Part shown: in pieces, positions 14,043-21,515 of the stretch
Position numbering within the stretch: position 1 is the first letter of the stretch
Layout of the letters: each line of letters begins with the position of its first letter
NCBI GenBank assembly: GCA_937894665.1
Contig: CALAWF010000214.1
Span: 1-29,458 of the forward strand
Origin: an uncultured bacterium
GTDB taxonomy: Bacteria; Cyanobacteriota; Vampirovibrionia; Gastranaerophilales; Gastranaerophilaceae
Length of the DNA stretch: 29,458 bases
Direction: 5' to 3'
The notes under the pieces: model-generated
Database searches by the model: none
Told to the model about the DNA's origin: nothing
The model's input: only the letters and a program-made list of their open reading frames with translations
Translations under genes and position numbers: made by a program

Positions 14043-15914
14043 ATGAACATAAACCCAATAAGTTTTCGACCGGTTACTATTGCAACATTAAATAAACACT
14101 CTTCAAATGATATTACGCAAAATAATTCAACTAACCCTCTGCAGTCTTCAAAGGATTACAATATGCCGATAATCGCTCCAAATTATTTGGCAAATATTTC
14201 TTTTGGAGGTCATCTAAATTGGGATGATATTGCAAAATATTCTGCTGATATGGGCAAGCGTATTTATTCAAAAAGAAATGTTACGGAATTATCAAAAATT
14301 CACGAAGGTGCAAATGGAATAGTTGAAGGACGAGGATTGCCTGAACAGTGGACAAGTCGAATCAAAGATATTTCTAAATTTGATAAAGACAGTTTTATTA
14401 TTTCTTTTGGCGAAATGTTTAAGAAAGAAAGAGATTTTGCGGATTTAGACCGATTACAATCTGATTTGTCTAATTTATTTCAGAAACACGGAATTATTGA
14501 TGACAAAACTCCACTATCTGTAAGTTATATTGGACATGGTTTCCAAGCGTGGGCTTATAAAATCGGAATTGGAGAAGATAAAAATACCGGAGTTGTAACA
14601 AAATTATTCAAACATGACAATAACTTTTTGCAAAACCACGGAAATCATACAGAACAAAATTTGGCAGAATACGTAAAAAATTATGCCGGTGATAAGTCTG
14701 AATTTGTGAAATTTTATTATGGAGATACAAAGAATGGCTTAATGACTGTTGATTATTTGCCTTCAACCATAGAAAAACCTACTGAAATTTTAGACTTAAC
14801 AGATTTAGGTATCGGTTATGGTGATGATTTTCCTAAAAACAGAATAAATGGTTGGATTTGTGATTTTGGAGGAATAGAAACTGTTACAAATCTTGTGGGT
14901 AATAAGTTGGCTCAAGATGTTCACAAATTAATCAAGTATGCCAAAACTCCCGAAGAAAAAGTTAATTTGTTTAATAAAATTATTTCGCAAAGCGATGGAA
15001 CTGATGAATTTAAAGATAAAGGAATTGGGCTAGTTCACAGTATAAAACATATGCCAAAAGAATTACAGCCTGAGATGTACCAAAGATGTTATGATTTGGG
15101 CAGTCATAGGGTTAATATTGCATTAATTCAAAATATCAAAAACTTTGAACGTTGTCCTGAGTTGGATGCTTTGGCAGAAAAACTTACGACAAATGTTGAA
15201 GATATTAAGGCTCAAGAGACTATTCCAAAAGAAATTAAACATATCCCTTCTCAATTAGCCCATAAGTTTTTTGAAGAATATACAGACACTAAACATTCTG
15301 CGATAATTAAGTATTTAGCAAGAAATATCAACCAATATTATATGAATATGCCAAATCGTGTGAATATTTATCAAACATTTTCAGAAAACGCTGACCCTTA
15401 TGCAAGTGTAGCGTTAATAAATTCAATGAAATATTTGGGAAGTTCTCGTTATGATGAGTATTTTGAAAAGTTTTTCTCAAAAAATGACACTATGGTAAAT
15501 ACAACTTTGGCTCGCTCCATTGACTTGTTTAATGAAGAACCAAAATTGCAGCAAAAGTGGATTGATAAACTTTTGGCTTGTAATGATGACCAAGTAACTG
15601 CTGGGCTTTGTGAATCTGTTTCATTTATCAATCCTGATTTAAGGTTATCATTATTTGAAAAATTATTAGATTCGAAAGATAAAGTTTCAAAAGAATTTTT
15701 GGCAGAAAATATTACAACTGTTAAAAACTATGCTCAACATTCAGATTGGCTACCAAGATTATTAGATGGTGCTGATAACTTAATCCGAGGAGCTTTGGTT
15801 CGTACAATAAAAACGATGCCGGATGGTAAAACTAAAGAAAGTTGGCTAAATACAACATTGGATGGAGCAGATCATTTTGTCAAAGCAATGGTGTCTCAAG
15901 AAAATAAAGCATGA
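14043..15914 (+). CDS. Putative effector: divergent protein-kinase-like core plus 32-residue helical repeats
   Basis: A 623-aa protein of no family I recognise. The disordered N-terminus contains INPISF (3-8) and NISFGG (51-56). Residues about 160-280 carry, in order, a glycine-rich loop-like GHGFQAWAYKIG (164-175), VVTK (K187) as a candidate ATP-binding lysine, E204/E209 as possible helix-C Glu, a hinge-like MTVDYLPS (234-241), a catalytic-loop-like DDFPKN (D261, N266) and DFGG (D274). The spacing from N266 to D274 is shorter than in typical kinases, so this is a divergent match. From about residue 451 come five repeats of 31-33 residues (D-x-x-V, then alternating hydrophobics, ending LLD/LLA), like HEAT repeats. 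AAGGA precedes the ATG. No signal peptide is present. It heads the effector-like cluster. Confidence 0.6.
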   Translation: MNINPISFRPVTIATLNKHSSNDITQNNSTNPLQSSKDYNMPIIAPNYLANISFGGHLNWDDIAKYSADMGKRIYSKRNVTELSKIHEGANGIVEGRGLPEQWTSRIKDISKFDKDSFIISFGEMFKKERDFADLDRLQSDLSNLFQKHGIIDDKTPLSVSYIGHGFQAWAYKIGIGEDKNTGVVTKLFKHDNNFLQNHGNHTEQNLAEYVKNYAGDKSEFVKFYYGDTKNGLMTVDYLPSTIEKPTEILDLTDLGIGYGDDFPKNRINGWICDFGGIETVTNLVGNKLAQDVHKLIKYAKTPEEKVNLFNKIISQSDGTDEFKDKGIGLVHSIKHMPKELQPEMYQRCYDLGSHRVNIALIQNIKNFERCPELDALAEKLTTNVEDIKAQETIPKEIKHIPSQLAHKFFEEYTDTKHSAIIKYLARNINQYYMNMPNRVNIYQTFSENADPYASVALINSMKYLGSSRYDEYFEKFFSKNDTMVNTTLARSIDLFNEEPKLQQKWIDKLLACNDDQVTAGLCESVSFINPDLRLSLFEKLLDSKDKVSKEFLAENITTVKNYAQHSDWLPRLLDGADNLIRGALVRTIKTMPDGKTKESWLNTTLDGADHFVKAMVSQENKA

Positions 15915-16003
15915 TTTTAATATAAGTTAACAAAAACGCAATTCCCAGATAAAAAATTTTTTTATATAAGAGTACACAGGGGAAATATAAAGGAGTTTTT
16001 ACT

Positions 16004-16258
16004 ATGGGAATTGGAAAAGTTTTTAAATGTTTGTATAAAGCTACAGGGATTCCTGCTGCTGCGGAGCGGAAGGTCGCAAATCTCGAAAATAAAATTCGTT
16101 GTACTGTTTCTTATCAACGTTCATTGAGGGGTACTGATAGATATTCGGATTTTGTCTCTCAAGGTGATAGTGATAGTTGGCAAAAGGCACAGGACAAACT
16201 TAATTCTTTGTATAATAAACAAAGTTTCTTCCAATTTTTTGCCTTGGATAAAGCATAG
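16004..16258 (+). CDS. Small hypothetical protein between the kinase-like and ART genes
   Basis: An 84-aa protein with an AAAGGAG ribosome-binding site. It begins MGIGKVFKCLYKATG, is basic at the N-terminus and has a predicted coiled helix (AAERKVANLENKIR, 19-32), then a polar region with SDSWQKAQDKLNSLYNK. No family is recognised. Its start resembles that of the next protein (MGLISSIGRGYKYV), both short amphipathic N-termini. Position directly before a toxin-like ART makes a chaperone or helper role possible, but nothing in the sequence shows it. Confidence 0.6.
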   Translation: MGIGKVFKCLYKATGIPAAAERKVANLENKIRCTVSYQRSLRGTDRYSDFVSQGDSDSWQKAQDKLNSLYNKQSFFQFFALDKA

Positions 16259-16358
16259 ATTTGAAAATAAAAAGAGGTTCTATTTATTAACAAAAAGCAC
16301 TTTTTTTATTAGAAAATCCTTTATATGTATATAGGGGATAATTTAAGAGGAAATTTTT

Positions 16359-17714
16359 ATGGGGTTAATTTCATCAATTGGACGTGGTTATAAGTATGTT
16401 CGGGAAATTCTTCCATCTCCGAGTACTAAAAAAGTTTCAAAAGTTGTAACAAATTCGTTAAAAGCCGAATCTTCTGCTACTGGAAAAGTTGATACTTTTG
16501 TCCATGTTTCAGATAATGCTGTTCCTCAAAAATTACAAAAAGCACTTGATTTAGTAGGTCCTTATGAGCGTAATAAACAACAATTTTTAAAAGAATTATA
16601 CTCTACCGGTTCAAATAAATTTGATTATATTTATAAACATAAATATTTTAATGGGGGAATGCCGTATTTCAATGATAAGGAATTTATTTCTGCGGTAAAG
16701 AAAATGTCGGAAAAAGAAATAAAACAAACTTTTGATGAAGTAACAAGATTGTATGAATCATTGCCTAAAGAGGGCGTTGGATATAACCAAGTAACGAAAG
16801 AAATTATATATGAGGTTCAAACTCCAAGAGCTACTAATCTTGCTCAACTAACTATTCTTAAGGCAAATAATAAAGAAGCATATGAATATATTTTAAATAA
16901 TCCAGATAAAGATGCGGTAAGTTTTCTATTAAGTAATTGGGATTTTCGTATAAATGGTTCGGCTTTGGAAACTTTGACTATCCCTCAAATTCGTCAAATG
17001 CAGGGCTTAGGGCAAACAAGCACATTGCATTTCCCAGATAACCGTAAGACTATTATGGAAGGAAATACTGCCTTAACTCGTTTTGTTGAATACAGTGATA
17101 TGTTTTGTCAACAACCGGAAAATGTTGCACGTTTGAGCAAATATCTTTCCCAAAATACTATAACAGAACCTTTCACTGCTTTTAGAGCAGAAAAAGATAC
17201 AGGCATGTTTAGTTCTATTATTTTAGATAAATCTATGTCAAGGAAAGTTAAATTTATAGCTTTAAAAAATATGTTTAAAGCAAATAAAGTAAAAGTTCAT
17301 GAATACAATGGCACATTTGATAATGTTAAATATACAAATTTGTTTTCACACATTATGGGCAGTAAAGAATTGACGCTTGCTGATGCAATGCAAGTTGCAA
17401 AATATGGTGGAGAAAAATATAGGACACAAATTGCTGATTTAATTAAAAACTCCCAAGTTAAAGATAATAGGTTCAAATCTCTAACTTTTGACCGTGATTT
17501 TGCTCGTCAGTGGGTTGCAACTCAAGATGGTCATACAAAAATTCTTCACAATATGTCTGTAGATTCTGGTTTGCATGGGACTTATTCTGGCGTAAATAAT
17601 AGACAGGCTGAATTCATTTTGAATAATGATGATAAAATTATGCGTTTTCAAAATGTAAAATATGATCCCAAACGTGATGTATTCTGTTTAGATACTTCTG
17701 TTTCTGTGAAATAG
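16359..17714 (+). CDS. Putative ADP-ribosyltransferase effector (R-S-QxE)
   Basis: A 451-aa protein with an uncharacterised N-terminal half (about 1-265, helical) and a C-terminal domain with the ordered R-S-E motifs of VIP2/C3-type ADP-ribosyltransferases. R276 is in PFTAFRAEKD, the S-x-T strand is FKSLTFDRDFA (S374, T376), and Q416-A-E418 is in NRQAEFIL, followed by the typical beta-strand NDDKIMRFQNV. QxE rather than ExE is the form seen in C3-like enzymes that modify Asn or Gln in targets such as Rho. The target here is unknown. No signal peptide is seen. AAGAGG precedes the ATG. The gene ends one base from the convergent zincin gene. Confidence 0.65.
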   Translation: MGLISSIGRGYKYVREILPSPSTKKVSKVVTNSLKAESSATGKVDTFVHVSDNAVPQKLQKALDLVGPYERNKQQFLKELYSTGSNKFDYIYKHKYFNGGMPYFNDKEFISAVKKMSEKEIKQTFDEVTRLYESLPKEGVGYNQVTKEIIYEVQTPRATNLAQLTILKANNKEAYEYILNNPDKDAVSFLLSNWDFRINGSALETLTIPQIRQMQGLGQTSTLHFPDNRKTIMEGNTALTRFVEYSDMFCQQPENVARLSKYLSQNTITEPFTAFRAEKDTGMFSSIILDKSMSRKVKFIALKNMFKANKVKVHEYNGTFDNVKYTNLFSHIMGSKELTLADAMQVAKYGGEKYRTQIADLIKNSQVKDNRFKSLTFDRDFARQWVATQDGHTKILHNMSVDSGLHGTYSGVNNRQAEFILNNDDKIMRFQNVKYDPKRDVFCLDTSVSVK

Positions 17715-17715
17715 T

Positions 17716-18876
17716 TTATAACATTTCAGGTGGGATGTGTTTAAATTCTTCTCGGAGAATTTTACCTTCTTTGTTATATTTTTTCATTGCTTTTGCTCCT
17801 GCGGCAAAGGCTTTAACTTCTATATAATTTTGTCTGTATTTTTCGTAATCTTCTTTTGCCGGAACGTAATTATTAATTGCTTCTGTGTATCTGTTGGCTT
17901 CTTGTTGGAGTTCAGGGTCATTTAATCTGCCATATTTTTCTCCAATTGAAGCCATAAAATCTCCTCTTTCTTGCCCGTTTCTGGCATCTAAGTAATATTG
18001 CCAACCATGTTCAACTTCGTGTCGAGCGGTTGATGCAAATTCTGCTTTGGATTTTGGAGTCCAAGTTTTGCGGAATTTGATATTCCCATCGCAGCAAAAT
18101 AGTCCTCTCCAAGTTATGTTGGGGTCTTTGGGGACATAATTTGGTATGATTTTATAGTTTAGATGTTCAATGCCTCTATCTTTTAAAAATCTTTCCGCTA
18201 TTGGAATTTTAAAATCTTCAAGTCCTAATGCCCTAAAACCAAGAAATGAATCAAATTTTATCTTTTTCATATTTCTTGAATAGATAGAATTTTTTTGTAC
18301 TTGAAATTTGTCATTAACAACATATTCAAGGTATTTTATAGGACTTTCTTTATGTATGCAATTGTTTATAATCGGTTTGTATTGCGTGAAACTGTGCAAA
18401 AATTCTTTCTTTTTCTCTTTCAGGTTTTGAATCCTTGAAATTGTAAGATATTTTATGTCTTCAAGAGTATTTGTTGCAACATGGTTTGTTTGAGTTTTTT
18501 CTTGCTTCCAGAGGGTTGTTTGGATATTCAAATCTTCAACTTTTTGCTGGTACTTTCTATAAATATCTAGGAGATTTCGTTTTAGAGTATATTCTTTTAT
18601 TTCGGTAGATTTTACAAATTCATCATTGCCGATTTCACTTGTTTTGTATGTGTAAATTCTATTTTTTAAAGGTTTTCCATTTATGTTGAAGGCTTTTTCT
18701 ATAACATTTCCATCTTTATCAAAAAATGTTGAAATTTTCCCTTCAATTTTTCCTTTTTTGCCGAGAATAACTTCCCTCACCGTTTGCGGGGGTTGGTTAG
18801 CTAATCGGATTGTTCTTGACATGTAATCAGAAAAGTTTTGGGTTGTTTTGGATATAATATAGAAATTGTTTTTCAT
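17716..18876 (-). CDS. HExxH zincin-like putative metalloprotease
   Basis: A 386-aa protein. The N-terminal two thirds (polar, Lys-rich, helical segments at about 95-170) match no family I know. The C-terminal part contains FASTARHEVEHGWQYY, giving zinc-protease motif H286-E287-x-x-H290, and a candidate third ligand E353 in RQNYIEVKAFAAG, a spacing seen in gluzincin-like families. It is likely a zinc peptidase; the substrate is unknown. No Shine-Dalgarno is seen. Instead an extended -10 (TGTTAAAAT) lies 7 bases before ATG, so the mRNA is probably leaderless. The cluster context suggests an effector role. Confidence 0.6.
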   Translation of the reverse strand: MKNNFYIISKTTQNFSDYMSRTIRLANQPPQTVREVILGKKGKIEGKISTFFDKDGNVIEKAFNINGKPLKNRIYTYKTSEIGNDEFVKSTEIKEYTLKRNLLDIYRKYQQKVEDLNIQTTLWKQEKTQTNHVATNTLEDIKYLTISRIQNLKEKKKEFLHSFTQYKPIINNCIHKESPIKYLEYVVNDKFQVQKNSIYSRNMKKIKFDSFLGFRALGLEDFKIPIAERFLKDRGIEHLNYKIIPNYVPKDPNITWRGLFCCDGNIKFRKTWTPKSKAEFASTARHEVEHGWQYYLDARNGQERGDFMASIGEKYGRLNDPELQQEANRYTEAINNYVPAKEDYEKYRQNYIEVKAFAAGAKAMKKYNKEGKILREEFKHIPPEML

Positions 18877-18883
18877 ACGTGTT

Positions 18884-18892
18884 ATTTTAACA
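18884..18892 (-). promoter_or_regulatory. Extended -10 promoter, leaderless start of the zincin gene
   Basis: On the minus strand TGT-TAAAAT ends 7 bases before ATG 18876, so transcription should begin at or next to the start codon. No -35 box and no ribosome-binding site are visible. Confidence 0.5.
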
Positions 18893-18939
18893 TTTATAAA
18901 TAATTTTTTTTGTTATGTCGCAAAAATAATTTTTACGAA

Positions 18940-18948
18940 TGTTATAAT
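18940..18948 (+). promoter_or_regulatory. Extended -10 promoter, leaderless start of the 38-aa gene
   Basis: TGT-TATAAT ends 7 bases before ATG 18956, the same arrangement as the divergent promoter at 18884-18892. There is no ribosome-binding site. Confidence 0.5.
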
Positions 18949-18955
18949 AATTACT

Positions 18956-19072
18956 ATGGATAATAAAACTACATTGGGACATGACAAATTTATCTCTCGT
19001 ATGAGAGATAAAATGTATGAAATAAAAGATTTATTTACCGATATGGCAGAAGCTATAATTACTGGTTTTTAG
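18956..19072 (+). CDS. Possible 38-aa small protein
   Basis: The frame begins MDNKTTLGHDKFISRM and encodes a charged amphipathic helix ending AEAIITGF. ATG 18956 was preferred to an in-frame ATG at 18866 because it directly follows an extended -10 box and avoids 30 hydrophobic, low-quality residues that overlap the zincin start. It could be a small regulator or helper for its neighbours. The gene is short and could be a chance frame; the promoter match is the main support. Confidence 0.4.
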   Translation: MDNKTTLGHDKFISRMRDKMYEIKDLFTDMAEAIITGF

Positions 19073-19073
19073 G

Positions 19074-19787
19074 TTATTTTAAATCTTTTCCGAAATATCC
19101 GGTCAAAAATTTGAATTTTATTAGCCCACTTATTATTGGGAATTGTAATTCTTGGTTCTGTCTATGGTCAAATACAGAGAATAAATTCTTTGGGATATTG
19201 ACATTTGTTATTTCAAAACAATGCCAAGACGGAAGTTTGCCGAAATGTATTCCTGTACCTGCGATGAATGCAGAATCTTTATCTTCCCAAATTTTCATTA
19301 ATATCTCGGAGGCTTTATGAACCTTATCAAGTAATGACATACTTAAACTTGACTCATTTAAGGTTAAAGGTTTTTGACCGGTAAAGAGTTCTAAAAATCT
19401 TGACGGTTTGTTGTATTCAAATGTTTGTTGAGATTCCATTGTTCTATAAAGCAGAGGCTTTTTAAACGGGTGTTTCTTTAGAAGTTTATTCATTGCAAGC
19501 TCAACAGATTTTACTATTGGAGATTCGTAATTGCAAAGAATATTATTATCTTTGAACTTTAGATTATAAATTTCTTCTTCTGAAACAAAATAATCTTCTG
19601 CTTTTCCATTTACATTTTGGAATTTGATATTAAAATCTTTTCCATTTGTTAATATATTATTTTTTAGAATTTTTTGACCTTTTGGGCTTCTGCTAAGTGC
19701 TCCAAGAGAGGACAGAATATAACAATCGTGAAAATATTGCTGAGCAGTCGCAAGTGATTCAATTTGTTTAGGGGTAATTGATTTCAT
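19074..19787 (-). CDS. Calpain-like (papain-fold) cysteine protease
   Basis: A 237-aa protein with calpain family C2 features. The catalytic Cys lies in AQQYFHDCYILSSLGALS (C22, with Gln16/17 for the oxyanion hole). PIVKSVELAMNKLLKKHP matches the calpain helix (usually W-x-x-L-x-E-K-A). H189 in PSWHCFEITNV and N211 (or D207) in FDHRQNQE complete the triad. There is no signal peptide or calcium-binding domain. The calpain fold is convincing; the substrate and any export route are unknown. It lies 58 bases downstream of the pseudopilin gene in the same direction and may be co-transcribed. Confidence 0.75.
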   Translation of the reverse strand: MKSITPKQIESLATAQQYFHDCYILSSLGALSRSPKGQKILKNNILTNGKDFNIKFQNVNGKAEDYFVSEEEIYNLKFKDNNILCNYESPIVKSVELAMNKLLKKHPFKKPLLYRTMESQQTFEYNKPSRFLELFTGQKPLTLNESSLSMSLLDKVHKASEILMKIWEDKDSAFIAGTGIHFGKLPSWHCFEITNVNIPKNLFSVFDHRQNQELQFPIISGLIKFKFLTGYFGKDLK

Positions 19788-19845
19788 AATAACATATCCT
19801 TTTTTTAAGAATATTTAAGTACAAAGAAAAATTATTGTCTAGTAT

Positions 19846-20559
19846 TTATTCTTTTAAAATATATGCGGCTGCATTTGTTGCTGGTTCAACAGTTGAGTCG
19901 TGGAAGACAATCGGATATACATCAGTCATATATTTTTTATCTTTTTTAACAGTACAAGGTTTGTCGGGAGAAAATGATGTTTTTTTTCCATTTGAACATG
20001 AAACCTCTTTATTTGGTCGTGTTATTCCATTAACATCAATATACCCAATACAACCTGCGTGTGATTCAATCCAAGTTGAATCTATTGTTTGTCCTAGTTC
20101 CAGTGTACAATTTTTAGCTTTGTCCATATCGATTGCTATAATTGCTCCTTCTGCAAGTTTCCATGCTTGATGTCTGGAGTTAAATGGGGAATATGTTTCT
20201 GTTGAAGATTTTGTAATTGTATAGTTTTCTCGACTGTATCCAAGATATTGCGTATTTGTAAGGGTGCCATTTATCATTGCACAAAATGATGTTGTTGTGT
20301 CGGGATTATCTGTACAACTTCCATTCACCGGATCAAGATAAGAACGTGTCATTCCGGAGTAGTCAAAGTCGTATTTTTCTTTAGACATTTGTCCTACTTG
20401 GTTAAGGATAGATACTATTTTTTTTAGTTTAGTTTTATTTGTTGACATTTGGTAATTGCTTATCAGCGATGGAATTGTTATAGCTGCAACAACTCCGATT
20501 ATACCCAAAGTTATTAAGACTTCTGCTAAAGTAAATCCGCTTTTTCTCAATAATGTCAT
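19846..20559 (-). CDS. Type IV pilin-like / pseudopilin protein
   Basis: A 237-aa prepilin with the class III leader. Cleavage is after G8 in RKSGFTLAEVLITLGIIGVVAA, and the mature E5 is E13. One N-terminal membrane helix (9-30) is followed by a globular secreted domain with several Cys residues that may form disulfides (SCTDNPDTTTSFC, NCTLELG, GCIGYIDVNG, SCSNGK, PCTVK). GYIDVNG resembles the DG-type loop of major pseudopilins. It would be processed by a prepilin peptidase and used in a type IV pilus or type II secretion pseudopilus. An AAGGAGAGAG site precedes the ATG. No other pilus genes are in the window. Confidence 0.88.
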   Translation of the reverse strand: MTLLRKSGFTLAEVLITLGIIGVVAAITIPSLISNYQMSTNKTKLKKIVSILNQVGQMSKEKYDFDYSGMTRSYLDPVNGSCTDNPDTTTSFCAMINGTLTNTQYLGYSRENYTITKSSTETYSPFNSRHQAWKLAEGAIIAIDMDKAKNCTLELGQTIDSTWIESHAGCIGYIDVNGITRPNKEVSCSNGKKTSFSPDKPCTVKKDKKYMTDVYPIVFHDSTVEPATNAAAYILKE

Positions 20560-20647
20560 GCTCTCTCCTTGTAGAATATATAAGTTCTCTATGCGGTATA
20601 TTATAAGTTACCACAAATTATATGTCAATATAGTAAAATTAAGTTGT

Positions 20648-20866
20648 ATGTACAAAGATAATGATTTGCTAAAACAACTGGGTTTAAATATTAAAGCCGA
20701 GCGTGTTCGTAAAGGATACACGCAAGAGTATTTTGCTGAAAAGTTAGGAGTTTCAAGAGAGTACATTAGTAGAGTAGAAAGAGGGACGGAGAATTTATCT
20801 ATTTTGAAAATCTTGAATATTGCAAATTCTTTAGGTTCTCATATAAATAATATTCTACGTTTTTAA
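20648..20866 (+). CDS. XRE-family helix-turn-helix regulator
   Basis: A 72-aa single-domain regulator. The HTH spans about residues 10-65: LGLNIKAERVRKGYTQEYFA, then KLGVSREYISRVERGTENLS and a final helix ILKILNIANSLG. The start at ATG 20648 gives the normal compact length; an in-frame ATG at 20456 lies inside the opposite-strand pilin gene. No ribosome-binding site is visible. TATAGT (20629) or TAAAAT (20634) lies 8-13 bases before ATG, so the leader is very short. The palindrome TTGTA-TG-TACAA overlaps the start codon and could be an autoregulatory operator. It is divergent from the pilin gene and may control it. Confidence 0.85.
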   Translation: MYKDNDLLKQLGLNIKAERVRKGYTQEYFAEKLGVSREYISRVERGTENLSILKILNIANSLGSHINNILRF

Positions 20867-21077
20867 AATGCTTGCTCTGTATATTTTATTGTTTCCGGTT
20901 TTAACGCAAGAAATTTGGAAAGCAGATTTGTTTTTTTTATTAAATCTAGGTAAAATTTATTGTTGCTAGAAATATGTTTTTTGTAAACTTTTATTATGAA
21001 AAAATAAAAAAATGGCAAATATTGTTTTTCAGGGATTTTTCGTATATTGTATAAGTAGCGAAAGGAAGTAATTTAAT

Positions 21078-21377
21078 ATGGCTTGTGTTCAAAGAATAAG
21101 ACCGAATATTGATTTTACCAAGTATGCCGCAAAAAGAGGCTTAAATGTCGCAACTATCCCTCTAAAAGATAAATCTACAGTAAAAATATTATCAAATGAT
21201 ACTAAGTTTGAAGAATATTATTTAAAAGACGGTGAAGTTATTAAATCTATTAAAAAGACATTGCCTAAATTTGAAGATTTTGGATTGTTCGTTTCTCAAA
21301 GAATATCAGAACTTCAGGCAAATGCGGCAAAGGGCATTAATGTAATGTCTGAATGGGCTAAATCTTTAACAAAATAA
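21078..21377 (+). CDS. Small hypothetical protein (99 aa)
   Basis: ATG 21078 is preceded by GAAAGGAAG. The basic, soluble product has IDFTKYAAKRGLNV near the start, a central strand region (STVKILSNDTKFEEYYLKDG) and a C-terminal helix rich in Ala/Ser. No family is recognised. A terminator-like hairpin follows at 21396, so it forms a single-gene unit in the effector-like region. Its N-terminus (RPNIDFTKY) resembles the short leader strings of other unknown proteins here, but this is only an impression. Confidence 0.6.
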   Translation: MACVQRIRPNIDFTKYAAKRGLNVATIPLKDKSTVKILSNDTKFEEYYLKDGEVIKSIKKTLPKFEDFGLFVSQRISELQANAAKGINVMSEWAKSLTK

Positions 21378-21395
21378 AATTAAATATAAATATCT

Positions 21396-21432
21396 AAAAA
21401 TAAGGGTTTGAAAGTTTTCAGAACCTTATTTT
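21396..21432 (+). terminator. Terminator after the 99-aa gene
   Basis: AAAATAAGG with TT pairs to AACCTTATTTT across a loop of about 15 bases, with one bulged G. The stem itself ends in T-rich sequence. Confidence 0.55.
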
Positions 21433-21438
21433 CTTATG

Positions 21439-21466
21439 TTGAATATTCAGTTATTTTGCATATAAT
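21439..21466 (+). promoter_or_regulatory. Promoter of the MATE gene
   Basis: -35 TTGAAT and a perfect -10 TATAAT are separated by 16 bases, about 45 bases before ATG 21516. Confidence 0.6.
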
Positions 21467-21515
21467 TTCTATAGAAGAGAATACAATATAAAATAAATTC
21501 AAAAAGGTGTAATTT

